29,165 nt of DNA from the NCBI GenBank assembly GCA_003427395.1, contig BFEA01000150.1:2176866-2206030 (forward strand), given 5' to 3'. This document shows, one piece after another, positions 17,032 to 27,500 of the stretch (positions are counted from its first letter, which is position 1; each line of letters opens with the position of its first letter). Position numbers and translations under genes: made by a program. Below the pieces are notes generated by a model, which was given only the letters and a program-made list of their open reading frames with translations, ran no database searches and was not told where the DNA came from. Origin of the DNA: Chara braunii. Taxonomy: Eukaryota; Streptophyta; Charophyceae; Charales; Characeae.

Positions 17032-17714
17032 GGACATACGGCACCCCACGTGTCCTAGTCGAACGGGTTGGCCGAGAATGCCAACCGTATGATTAAAACC
17101 GCCCTTCGCAGAAACTTAGCGGCACACGACACGCGTCCTTGGCCCGAAATCGTATATCAGATTGTCGGGATCCACCGGGCCACCACTCACGAGTCTACGG
17201 GGTTCACCCCCTTTCAGCTTCGAACTAATAGCCTCCCCTGTGTCGATTACCGGGGTAACTCAGAAATTGCCAAAGCAGGGGGTAGAGACACGGGTGCGGC
17301 CCTCAAAGCCAAGGCCAAGAGGTACGCCGACTTAATGGAACAGTCCGTTCCGAAGCTAGCCTGGAAAAGGCAAAGGATGACCGAACTGGCCCACGGTAGA
17401 CAGGTCCGCAGCTATGAGGCTCGGAACGGGAATGCTGGGCCCCAGTACCAATATAAATTGGGGGACCTAGTGCAGGTACGTAAATGTGCACGCGACCGGA
17501 AACTCGCTCCCAAGTTCTCTGGTTGTTTTCGCGTTGTCGAACTCGGACCTAACGACGCCAACACGGTGCGCGTCGCGCCTGAGGCTAGCGCCAGTCATAG
17601 CTCCATCCCCATCGTCCGACATACCTCCCACCTCCGTCTCCTTCCTCCTTCCGATCTTCCTCCCTCTTCTCCTTCGGAAAGCGAGGAAAACAACGACGAT
17701 CTAACCCTCTCTCC
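17032..17714 (+). pseudogene. Ty3/gypsy copy A: integrase C-terminal part
   Basis: It begins abruptly in the integrase core with DIRHPT. The frame is broken just before the catalytic-Glu block; AENANRMI opens the next frame at 17068 and runs into the gap. That frame has the post-core helices (PWPEIVYQIVGIHRATTHES, FTPFQLR) and an SH3-like C-terminal domain (KLGDLVQVRK, KFSGCFRVVELGPND). It is about 96% identical to 28486-29165 over 680 bp without indels. Copy A lacks the extra stops that copy B has in this region. It stops at the N gap. Confidence 0.85.
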
Positions 17715-18084
17715 NNNNNNNNNNNNNNNNNNNNNNNNNNNNNNNNNNNNNNNNNNNNNNNNNNNNNNNNNNNNNNNNNNNNNNNNNNNNNNNNNNNNNN
17801 NNNNNNNNNNNNNNNNNNNNNNNNNNNNNNNNNNNNNNNNNNNNNNNNNNNNNNNNNNNNNNNNNNNNNNNNNNNNNNNNNNNNNNNNNNNNNNNNNNNN
17901 NNNNNNNNNNNNNNNNNNNNNNNNNNNNNNNNNNNNNNNNNNNNNNNNNNNNNNNNNNNNNNNNNNNNNNNNNNNNNNNNNNNNNNNNNNNNNNNNNNNN
18001 NNNNNNNNNNNNNNNNNNNNNNNNNNNNNNNNNNNNNNNNNNNNNNNNNNNNNNNNNNNNNNNNNNNNNNNNNNNNNNNNNNNN
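17715..18084. other. Assembly gap (370 N)
   Basis: Unknown bases. The real length and content are not known. The gap starts at the same base of the element at which the window itself ends (29165). Confidence 1.
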
Positions 18085-18085
18085 G

Positions 18086-20340
18086 ATAGTGTTCGCAGAG
18101 GTTACTGCAGTTCATCGGCGAGCGGGTCCCAGAACGAGCCACGTCACCACAGCGGCGGGATTCACCGGTGACATCAGCTAGGTCAACCCGCAGAGGCATA
18201 CCGCGATCTTGGCCTCGCTACGCGAGTGGACAGAGCAAGTCTCCAACGTGTGGCAGCATGTCCTCGCTTGAGAAGGATATAACATCATTCCGATCTCTGC
18301 ATTGGAACTTAACGGCATTCGCCGAGCACCGCGCGAGCGGCCAGTTGTGATTCCAACCCTCGTCCCCTTCCCCTATCCCCAATGAACCACACCAATCTTC
18401 TCGCTCCTCTTTCTATCTTTGGTCTTCCCTCACACCTTCTGGCAATCCGATCGTCACCCTTCTCTCTCCTTCACATTCGAGCCTCTTTCGGTCCCTCTTA
18501 TCCATCCCGGACATTGGCGACTGTGGCGCAAAACTTTTGAGGAATTGTCTTTCTGTCTAGCCCCAGTACAAGTAAAGTGGACGGGCACTATCGAGCACCC
18601 CACGTGGGTCGAGAATCCGGAGCTGCTGATTATATAGGGTTGGAGGACTAACGCGGAAGGAGATCTTATTGGATTCCTCTTTGGATCGGTACAACCGGGT
18701 CGCCGTCAGTTGATTGCACAGGAGCTCATCGCACCGATCGTACAATTGGCGGACGATCCCTCGCCCGACATCTACTTTCAGAGTGACGACAGTCCTGCTC
18801 CGTACATTTTTGAGCGATCCTTGGACCCGTACCTTCAGTGGACTTCCTGCTTGGAGGAACCTAGGGACGAGGATACGCTACCATCGCGGCAGGGGTATCT
18901 GAAGCCGTACGAGATCATCCCTTACGCCTTCTGCCCGAGGGCAGAAGAAGTGGTGATCGACGACGACGACAACGAAGAAGAAGACAACGACGAGGAAACA
19001 TCGGAGGAGGGAAGCCATAGTGACCATAGCGAGGGCGAGCTGAGTGAGGAGGAAGAGAGAGAAAAAGGAACCGGGTTCGAGAGGGAAGCCATAGTGAACA
19101 TAGCGAGGGCGAGCTGAGTGAGGAGGAAGAGAGAGAAGAAGGAACCAGGTCCGAGAGGGAAGCCCCGCCAGAGGAAGAGATGCGTACGGGAACGGAGGTG
19201 AAAGCGCGAAGAGATTGCCTCTGGAAAGCGCCAGCTGGAGTCCACTAGCGAATCCAGCCTGCGCATCGGTAGCGATCCGACCAGGGAGCCAGAGCCGCCG
19301 AGGCCCGAAGATGGCGGCCCTGCAGCCGCCACCTCAAGTACCGCACGACGGAGACGGCGCCGATCCCCCTCCTCCTCCAGCCCCACCCGTCCCCCTGTTC
19401 CCCCACGTACCGATGCGGGCGATAGGCCTTCGTCCTCGGACGCTGTCCCGCCGCCCCCTTGATTTCCTCACCCTCGAACAGATCCGTACCCCCGTCACCT
19501 TCCCTTCCCACCCTTTCCATCCCCATCTCTTCCGTGACTTCTACTCTACCCGTTTACTCGCCACCGTCCACCCCCACGCCTCCCTTCAGTCCGCTGCTCC
19601 CACATTTTGCTCGCATCTCCTGATGTTCAGCGCTGCATGGGAGCGAAGCAACGTAGTAGAGGTCTACTGCGTTTCTACTACGTTGCCACGGGGACAATCC
19701 CCGCCTGTCGCCACTTCGAGATCTTTCGAGCGGCGCTTTTTCGCACCCTCTCCTCCTTCTATCGCGATTACCTCGCTTCCCTCCCCCGCAGTGGCAATCA
19801 TCTCCCCCGCTTGCACCGGATCATCTGATAAGAGGAACTCCCGGTGACCATGGAAGAGATGAACCACTTCCTACCCCACTCCCTCCCCGTCATCCCCGCG
19901 AGATCTCCGGCATGTACCGCCTCTACTGGCCCATTCCCATTAGGCGGTGGTAGAACCCATTCACTTGACCCCCCCCCCCCCTTTTTTTTCTTTCTCTCCT
20001 CCATTCATCGACACGAATCAGTAAGCTTCGCGAAGATCACGCCATCGACGATGACGTCAACCTACGCGCTGATTCGACGGACTGCAACGAGCAAGGGTGC
20101 AGAGCACACGGAAATCGGGTGGACCATGATGGCGTCACCTGGACGATCTCCACGAGGCAGAGGATTGCATATGACAGGGCTGCAGAGATCTTACCACGGA
20201 TGTTGTCGCCATCTCATCCGCGACTCAAGTTATCGTTCCTTGTACTTCCTTCTGCTCCGTTGATACGTTTGGTTCCTCACGCATCACTCTGTTCTCCCCT
20301 CTTCTTTTTCGCCGTGACACGCAATCAGGAGATCGCATAA
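18086..20340 (+). pseudogene. Ty3/gypsy copy A: third ORF downstream of integrase
   Basis: A frame beginning at the gap edge (IVFAEVTAVHRR) can be followed with stops to 19117. It includes LREWTEQVSNVWQHV, FEPLSVPLIHPGHWRLWRK, a TAG at 18635, FLFGSVQPGRRQLIAQEL, and a strongly acidic Asp/Glu tract near 18955-19070. After a tandem duplication and a further shift comes REEIASGKRQLES, an Arg-rich and Ser-rich stretch (19350-19390), and a last open part near 20040-20340 (VDHDGVTWTISTRQR). No signal peptide or membrane segment is seen, so although it sits in the env position I would not call it env. It resembles the acidic and Arg/Ser-rich tails I associate with charophyte gypsy proteins. Function unknown. 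Confidence 0.55.
19007..19154 (+). repeat. 74-bp tandem duplication in the acidic tract
   Basis: The phrase GAGGGAAGCCATAGTGA starts at 19007 and 19081, and its first ten bases begin again at 19155: an exact 74-bp period with two full units. They differ at about five positions. As 74 is not a multiple of three the duplication shifts the reading frame of the third ORF. Confidence 0.9.
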
Positions 20341-20358
20341 TTTTGGAACCCTCTGCGC

Positions 20359-20372
20359 GTCACATATGTGAC
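20359..20372. repeat. Perfect 14-bp palindrome at the presumed LTR start
   Basis: GTCACATATGTGAC is a perfect palindrome. The TGTGACA within it (20367) is my candidate left terminus of the LTR, 27 bp after the third-ORF stop. There is no clear polypurine tract before it, so this boundary is tentative. Confidence 0.5.
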
Positions 20373-21089
20373 AAACCACTTCACGAACCCGTGCTATCTT
20401 TCGTACCCTTTCTTTTGCTTGTATCCTACCAACCCCAGGAAAAACCCCGTTTTGATTTCTTGCTTTCGAGTGCTGCATTTTCCTTTTTTTTTTAGAGTTC
20501 TTTCGATTGCTGAGTTCTGTTTTTCCTTTTGCAAAGTCGGAGAATACATGGGAAATTGCGAGCGCCTTAGCAAGCGTGCTGGGAATTGGGCTCGGTAGTT
20601 GGGAACTCCGGGATAAGCGGAACTTCGACGTGTCCTTTTTCGGTGTGTAAATGTTCTTGGGCGCGTCGGGGAAAAGTCTCGGAATTTTGCGTAAATACGA
20701 ATAGGCGTAGGATTTTTTTTCCCGCGTCGTTTTTTTTGCGCGCGGGTATGGTGATTTCAATTTTTTAATTGGGATAGAAGCAAGCTGTAACTGTTTCGGT
20801 GCCTTTTTCTTTTTTTGTTGACGGCACCGTGCATGCAAAAACTTCTTCCACTCTGTCCCCCGCATCGCTCCGTCCCGCGCCTCCCTTCCCTTCTCCCTCC
20901 TTTTTCTCTCTCCCCGTAACTGTTTTTCCTTCTCCCTCTCTCTCTCCCGTCTTGCTTTCGCACGCCCATTTTCCTTTCTCGATCATCTGAATCTTGGACC
21001 CGTCTTGCGCCACCTTTCGCGCCTTTTCTCTTCTCACCCTCTTAGCCTGGCGTGCGACACCCAATCTATCCCCCGATAACTCCCGCTCG

Positions 21090-21280
21090 CCAATCAGGTG
21101 CGTGGATCGAAAGGACCTACCTATCATGCGACAGATCTGATTGGTTGAACCTTGAGTTCCGACGGATCAACATGGCGTTCTCGGAGCGCTCTTCTCAAAG
21201 TTTTCTCCTCCTTCTCCTCCTACGCCCCCGCCTTCCCGTCGTTCTCTCCCCCTTCTATCTCCTTTCTCGCAACTATAAAA
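21090..21280 (+). promoter_or_regulatory. Putative LTR promoter (CCAAT motifs and TATA box)
   Basis: TATAAAA at 21274-21280 lies in CAACTATAAAACCCGC, a strong plant-type TATA context. CCAAT at 21090 and an inverted CCAAT (ATTGG) at 21140 lie upstream. Transcription would start near 21305-21315, leaving a leader of about 1.7 kb before the primer-binding site. Nothing here has been tested. Confidence 0.6.
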
Positions 21281-22272
21281 CCCGCAAGCGCGCCCGCAAA
21301 TCTCTCTTACGTTCTCAATTCCTAAGCCAGCTTCCGGAATGCAGTGGCTAGGCAGAGTGGATTTATGCGAGTCGGAAAGTCCTGTCGGGCTGACGATAGG
21401 CTGGCCGGTTGCGCGCTTGATCGCCACGAAGGACTGTGGGATCCGGGCGAACCGTGTCGAGTTTATGACAGCGGGGTGACGATCGCAGTGGTGGGAGTTA
21501 GCATGCGACGGCCAGGATCGTCGGTGCGGATATGAGGGTAGATTATTGGAGTTGAGTGAGTGAATGGCTCGGGGCCATAGTGGAATTAACGACGAATGCG
21601 CCTTAGTTGCGGATTGTTACCCTTGGCGTGAGTGTAAGGCGGCGACGCTGAACTTTTCTCTTTTCGGACCTTGTCATCTTCTATTTGACTCTCTCTCGCT
21701 CTCTCTCTCTCCTCTTGAATGATGCTGCGTCTGAATGATTGTCCCGCACTTGAATGGAAATGAGTCGGCATTCTGTGTGAAGGAACTTCTTCCGGAACTC
21801 TTCCATTAGTTTCCTGGGTAATCCTCCTATGCAAGGACCCTGTTTTCTTGTCTTGTGAACTGTGGATGCCTGTGTACTGAGTGATGTGATCCATCTTTTC
21901 CTGTGCATGTCTCATTTTTGCACCTTCCACAGTGAATGCATGTAGGGAATGAGTGACTCTTTTNTTGAATAGACGATTGTCGTCGGGATTTTATTCGAGA
22001 ATGCAAGAGTGTTTAAATCCGTAGCTCTGTTTACACTGCGCATGTCATCTGCCTTATGATGCACGACATCGGCAGCCGAGTCACGAGGCGGCCCTGAGAA
22101 ACAAGGCGCCCAAGGACCAATGTTGTGTTGGGCTGATCGAACCCGTAGCCATATGCGTGATCAAGCTGATCTGTGTTTGCTCTCTCTCTCTCTCTCTCAT
22201 GTCAAGAAGGATTGATTGAGTGTTGCGCGAATGATTTCTGTTTTTAATGACGTCTCGGGATATTTGTGATTA

Positions 22273-22590
22273 ATGGATATGTGGACTGACAAGCATCCTT
22301 CGAGTGGGCACCAGCCTTCCGTATCTCTCATCCCAACGCGACCTTTTCCTTACAGTGAGGAAAGGACACGTCTATGCGAGTGGGACGTACAAGAAGTCGT
22401 TGCACAAATCGACGGACAGTATTACTTCCCTCCCGAAAATCGTTGTTCTGGATTCGTAGATGCGGGCTTTGTTATTATCGATACGCACTTCCCACCTTAC
22501 TCGGTATTGTTGGCATTTAACGAGTTGATCGTTATTCCGTGGACGACAGTAGAACCCCACTGGCCGCGCACTTTGTGCACCGAATGTTAG
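22273..22590 (+). CDS. Small hypothetical ORF inside the LTR/leader region
   Basis: An ATG-initiated 105-codon frame with varied, protein-like composition (for example PTRPFPYSEERTRLCEWDV and GFVDAGFVIIDTHFPPY). It is not a simple repeat product. No family is recognised, and there is no signal peptide. It could be a small leader-encoded protein, a captured exon, or chance. It lies about 570 bp before the gag ORF. Confidence 0.3.
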   Translation: MDMWTDKHPSSGHQPSVSLIPTRPFPYSEERTRLCEWDVQEVVAQIDGQYYFPPENRCSGFVDAGFVIIDTHFPPYSVLLAFNELIVIPWTTVEPHWPRTLCTEC

Positions 22591-23037
22591 CATTTTGAGC
22601 GCTACGAGTCCAGGGGTTTCCACTGCCGTGTGCGGAGTGAAGACGAGCATAAAGAAAGAGCCACACGGCTGAGAGCATCCACGTCGGACTCGGAACTAAC
22701 CATCGAGCGACGACGAGATTTGATACGGAAACGAGACACGCGAAGCGTGCCAAAACCTTTTTGCTCCAAACGACGGGCGGTAGCTTGGTGGGAAGCCCGA
22801 CAGTATTTTTTGGATTGAATTTGGGTCTTTCTGTTTTCGCGCCACGTCCGCGCGCGCATTTCGCGACGCGCGAAACTAACCAACTTGCTCCATCGGACCA
22901 ACACGGGGGATTTCAGTTTCGTGTGTGTCCCCACACTCAATTTCCAAAAATCCTTGGCACACCCCATCTTGCTGTTTTTCTGGGCCTCTTTCCGCATGAC
23001 TAACACTCTGAACAGAAGACAACACGGGGCGTGAGGT

Positions 23038-23053
23038 TGGTATCGGATCCAAC
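23038..23053 (+). promoter_or_regulatory. Primer-binding site, initiator-Met tRNA type
   Basis: TGGTATCGGATCCAAC matches about 12 of 16 positions of the plant initiator-Met site TGGTATCAGAGCCAGG, including the first seven bases. It lies 136 bp before the first gag ATG. In LTR retrotransposons the tRNA 3' end pairs here to prime minus-strand DNA. The mismatches suggest decay or a variant primer. Confidence 0.65.
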
Positions 23054-23173
23054 ACGTGTCGGTTCTGATGATAGCAAGTCGAACTGGGGAGAGGTAGGAG
23101 AGACCCTCAACTAGCTCGTCGAGATCGCCCCGTAACCAGGTCTCAGTCTAGTGCGGCTGTGCCAGCAATACCA

Positions 23174-24247
23174 ATGGTGGACGGTACTAGGGTGATCGTT
23201 AGCATCCCTACCCCCTTCCCCTTCTTCCCCAAACATACCCATCCCGAGGCTTGGCTGGAAGCTGTCGAAGCTCAAAACTACAACGCAGCCGATTTCCCCC
23301 GTGTTCTGACATTGCTACTCAGCAATACCTCGCACGACTGGTTCAGAAAGCATACATGGGTAGATTGGGAGACTTTTAAGCGTGCATTCTTGACTCGATT
23401 CGATACGGTTAGTGAAGATGCCGCCTGGTACGTGCTCAAAAATCTACCCCAAGGACCAGGGGAACTGTTACCCAATTTTGTTGATCGATTTCAAGCCACA
23501 TTGGATAAATCCGGGCGAGACGATAATTCCGCTCGAGACTTGTTTATTGATCACCTTCGAAGTCCGACCTTGAAAGGGAAACTGCAGAAAAAGGTTCCAC
23601 CAAAAACAACCCAGTTGTCGGCTATCACCACTAAAGCGTTGGAGCTAGACTTGGTTGATACAAAAAAATATATCAGCCAGGGAGACGAGGATATTACAGA
23701 TACCATACGGGATGTAACGGCCAAGAGGCGATCTTGGCTACAGGCGGTCGAACGGTTTTATCCTCGCCCCGATCATGACCTTCCCAGCGGAATCGTCTCT
23801 GATATCTCGGCTGCTTCTTCTCCCTCTCCCCCGGTGAATCAGCCAATCGCAGCCGTTAGAAGCGGAACCCCATCCGAACCCCCCTCGCCAGCCATAACCA
23901 ATTTGCATCTTGCCCAGATGATCCATACGGCCACTACTAAGCAGTCTGAATGGATGAGTAACCTGATCCAAATGCAGGCGGCTCACATGGAACGGATGGA
24001 GCAGATAATGAGCCGGCTCATTAAGCCTAACCCGGCTCCAGCCCGACCTACCCCTGCATCGTTTCCGCTCTTACCTGCTCCACCTGCTCCAGGATTCGCC
24101 CCTCAGTTTCCCCTTCTAGCTAATCCGGCAGGAAAGATCGAGTGTTTCAACTGCAAACAGCCCGGGCATTTCGCCCGAGACTGTCCGCAACCAAAACGTA
24201 ATCAGCCTCCCCCTGTTGCGGCCCCAGTCGCCCTTAATCAAGGATGA
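23174..24247 (+). CDS. gag: Gypsy copy B gag (capsid and CCHC nucleocapsid)
   Basis: The first Met in the open frame is at 23174 (MVDGTRVIV); open frame extends upstream to 23075 without an ATG. The retrotransposon-gag capsid domain covers roughly residues 20-170 (HPEAWLEAVE, WFRKHTWVDWETFKRAFLTRF, LPNFVDRFQ). A Ser/Pro-rich linker and a Met/Gln-rich helix follow, then a CCHC knuckle (CFNCKQPGHFARDC, near 24143-24184) that would bind element RNA. The frame ends at a TGA at 24245, and pol follows in the same frame. That TGA could be a natural gag-pol stop or a CGA to TGA mutation. Gag itself has no internal break, so a capsid protein could still be made. Confidence 0.85.
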   Translation: MVDGTRVIVSIPTPFPFFPKHTHPEAWLEAVEAQNYNAADFPRVLTLLLSNTSHDWFRKHTWVDWETFKRAFLTRFDTVSEDAAWYVLKNLPQGPGELLPNFVDRFQATLDKSGRDDNSARDLFIDHLRSPTLKGKLQKKVPPKTTQLSAITTKALELDLVDTKKYISQGDEDITDTIRDVTAKRRSWLQAVERFYPRPDHDLPSGIVSDISAASSPSPPVNQPIAAVRSGTPSEPPSPAITNLHLAQMIHTATTKQSEWMSNLIQMQAAHMERMEQIMSRLIKPNPAPARPTPASFPLLPAPPAPGFAPQFPLLANPAGKIECFNCKQPGHFARDCPQPKRNQPPPVAAPVALNQG

Positions 24248-27200
24248 GAGGCCGCTCGGATGGACACGGACCAGGGTGGAGAGGCCGTAGTATACGCTCC
24301 AGAACAACCTTCCCCTTCGACGACAATGGCGTCGACATCAGGAGTCTCTTCCTCTGATGCTGCTGACGTAGTCGATCCCCTCGAGTATCTCCATCTTGTC
24401 GGAATGATCGGAGCAATCCGATCAGCCCAAGATGATCTCGAATGGGTCGATCGCGAGTCCAATCCTGGACCACAGTTTCGTACAGGGGATATTGATGTAC
24501 TGAAAATGCTCACGCAACTAGACATTCGCGTGCCGATCCCAGTGGGACATCTGCTCACCGTATCTGAACCAGAGAACGATAAACTGTTACAACATTGTCA
24601 GAAAAATCAAAAGCGCTTCACCTATCAGCGCGTACAATGGATGTTGAAGAAGAAGGAAGAAGGTGAGGAGGTTGCACCCCTCGAGCCAGACACAAAAGAA
24701 CCTGAACCCGAAGCCGCACGTATAGCAACGGTCTCTTTAGCAGAAAAGGATCACTTTGTACGAGCTCCACCGGTACAATGGAAAAGCGCGGAATGTGACT
24801 GTGAAGTTTGGGGTAAGCCGTTTAATGCCCTAATCGACACAGGGTCTTCTGCAATGGCCATATCATTGGAGACTGTTAAAAAGACGGGACGACTTGGATC
24901 CATTCTTTCTTAATCTGGCAAAGACAACTATGTCTCTGCCGACGAGGAAGTAATGAACATCGTAGGCGTTATCGAGAACGTAGTTGTAAAAGTGGGACGA
25001 GTACACGTCCTTGTTAACGCACTTATAATAGATGTACGTTCCTACTCTGTATTGTTGGGATTTCCCTGGGCAATGGCGGTGGGCGCACGTCTGCATTTCG
25101 ATTCGAAACAATTGGTGCTCACACAGACTGGGGGAAAGCCTCAGACTGTTCCCTTGCGGGTTTCCACCCGAACGATAAAATGGGTTCCTAACTCGCTCTA
25201 AATAGGGATGATCCGATATATTGATCCTGAGGAATGCTCCCCCTCGCACCTCGGGGATGGAATCGGGGAACGAGAATACGAAGAAGAGATGCCCAGTAAA
25301 GAGGAATGAAAGCATCTGGTCGAACTTTTCGAACATGAACCCCCCGAAAAATTTCGGATGTGCCCCAACATCGCTTGAAGCTTCCTCGTGGATTCTGAAG
25401 ACAGTACATTCACGCCTCTAACAACCCAGGTCAGTCCTTCTGTCCTCCTCGGGGAACCCATATTACAAGTTTCCGATCTGGATGATGATTTGGAACCCCC
25501 GCGCACCTTGTACGAGGGAGCTCTTTCCTTACAAACGCGTTATCAGCAAACGGAACAATATTTGGACATTTCTGTTTTTCCACCCCGATCATTACTAACG
25601 ACAGGAGCCACCATCACCTTGATTAAACAAGAAGCGGAAGCACCGGTAAGTGATGTGCCGAATCTAATGCAAGAAATGACAGATCTAACATGACTAAGTG
25701 TGAAACCGACTTCGGTTGGTTCAGAGACTGGCGCTAAAACTAAAGAAACGGAGATGATCAGCCCCGCTGAGTCCCAGATGATAGCAACTGTCTTTTCTGT
25801 TCGCACCAGTTCCTTTTTCTCTAGTGTCCATGAGCGGCGGGAACGGCCGGTTGACTGGATCGATATGCCCCTTAATATGTCCGGGGAATCGACGATCCCC
25901 CTCCTGAGTCACGTTCCCGCGGAATTTCGGAAGTTGCTAATTTGTGTATTGAATGGTTACGCAGAAGTGTTGAGCGTGCATGACAATGATATTGGGTTAA
26001 CTAATGTAATTGAACATGTCATTCTCACGGAAGATCATCCGCCCATTAGCTGCGCTCCCTATCAATACTCGCCAGCTCAACGAGAGGCCGCTTTTCAGCG
26101 GATTAAGGAGTTTGAAGCTAATGGATGGATCGAACCCGCTATAGGACCATGGTTCTTCCCTGTAGTGATCGTACCTAAGAAGGTTGGGGGGATTCACATT
26201 TGCATTGATTATCGAAAGCTGAATGATATCACGATTACAGATGTGTATCCCCTCCCCCGGATTGATGAGTTATTGGATGCGATTGGGAGTGCTCGATTTT
26301 TCAGCAAGTTTGATGTTCGTCATGGCTTCCATCATCTTCTTGTCCGAGAGGAAGATCGACCGAAAACAGCTTTTGTGCTTTTCGAAGGCACGTGGCAATG
26401 GATTCGATGTCCGATGGGTATCTGCAATGCTCTTGCAACTTTTCAGCGGGCCATGAACATGGTCTTTCAGAATTTCGTACGGAAGACTCGTTTGGCACAG
26501 AGCATCATCAACTACTGCGTGATTGTGTACATGGATGACATCCTAGTGTATTTGAGTTCTTATGAGGGACACGTGCAGCACATCGAATGGGCAATGCATG
26601 CGTTACGAGATGCAGGTTTCAAGGTGGCGCTTGAGAAGTGTCAGTTTTTCCTCACCACCATTTCTTTCCTAGGGCACGTGGTGACAGACAAGGGACTCCA
26701 ACCGGAGCCGCAGAAGGTGGCAGCTGTCAGGGATGCGCCAGTGCCAACCACTATCACGCAAATTCGCGCCTTTCTGGACCTAGCATCGTATTACCGAAGA
26801 TTCATCAAGGACTTCGCGGCAATAGCGGGACCCCTCACAAATCTTCTGCGCAAGGATCAGCCGTTGATCTGGACGCCCGAGTGCGATCGAGCGTTTTTCA
26901 AGCTTAAGGCTGCTCTCGTTTCGGCTCCGGTCCTTAGAAGACCAGATCCGGAAAAGCCTTTTGTTCTCATCACTGACTGGCAGCCAGAGGCGATTTCGGT
27001 GATCCTTGCCCANGTGGGACCAAGCGGACTCGAGAGTGTGGTGGAGTATGCGTCCAAATCAGTACCCGCCTGCAAGCGCAACTACGCCGCTCCGACGGGA
27101 GAATGCTATGCGGCTCTCTAGGGAATCAGTCACTTTCGTGCTTACCTGTATGGGCAAAAGTTCACCCTGGTGATTGATCATGAACCCCTGTTGGCTCTGA

Positions 27201-27430
27201 AGAAATCGAAGGTGTACTCGGGCATGATTGGGCGATGGGCAACGGTGCTGCAGAGCATGGACTTTGACATCCGCCATCGGAAGCACGAGAGACACGGGAA
27301 CACGGACGGATTCACACGGTTACAAAGGCCTGAGAAAGTTCTGAAAAATGAGGAGGTGATCCAGTGGAACGAACCCGAGCAGAAAATTGGACCTCGGTAC
27401 GGCCAAGTGGAGATTTTGTCGAAGCAGTAA
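24248..27430 (+). pseudogene. pol: Gypsy copy B pol: protease, reverse transcriptase, RNase H
   Basis: The same frame as gag carries protease (DTGS at 24836-24847; SVLLGFPWAMAVG near 25048 as the second conserved strand), a linker, RT and RNase H. RT landmarks are WFFPVVIVPKK, CIDYRKLNDITI, FSKFDVRHGFHHLLV (catalytic Asp), CPMGICNALATFQRAMN and YMDD (26528-26539). RNase H has ITDWQPEAISV, PTGECYAAL and LVIDHEPLLAL. In-frame stops occur at 24911 (TAA), 25199 (TAA), around 25307 and 25376, at 25691 (TGA) and at 27119 (TAG). The longest open part, 25700-27121, holds the whole RT. There is no frameshift across 3.2 kb. One N lies at 27013. Confidence 0.88.
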
Positions 27431-27500
27431 GTGGCACGATGACTAATTTGCCTGCTCTACTCTCTCCACAATTCAGTCCCGTCTCTTCCCCTCTGTCATC

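Larger units (their letters stand above)
20367..23030 (+). repeat. Long LTR-like region shared by gypsy copies A and B
   Basis: The roughly 2.7 kb between the third ORF of copy A and the primer-binding site of copy B is in the position of an LTR. It is mostly non-coding, with a TATA box and CCAAT motifs in its left third, two CT microsatellites (about 21688-21711 and 22178-22198) and one N at 21964. Only one copy of the region is in the window, so LTR identity cannot be proven by comparison. Ends are tentative: a TG at 20367 on the left, and on the right a CA at 23023 that is 13 nt from the primer site, farther than usual. Confidence 0.5.

Noticed and set aside
18086-20340. Envelope (env) gene after gypsy integrase
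   Set aside because: No signal peptide, transmembrane segment or fusion-peptide-like region is visible; an acidic and Arg/Ser-rich protein fits better.
23064-23100. CTGATGA near the primer-binding site
   Set aside because: No stem II plus GAAA downstream and no pairing arms; treated as chance.
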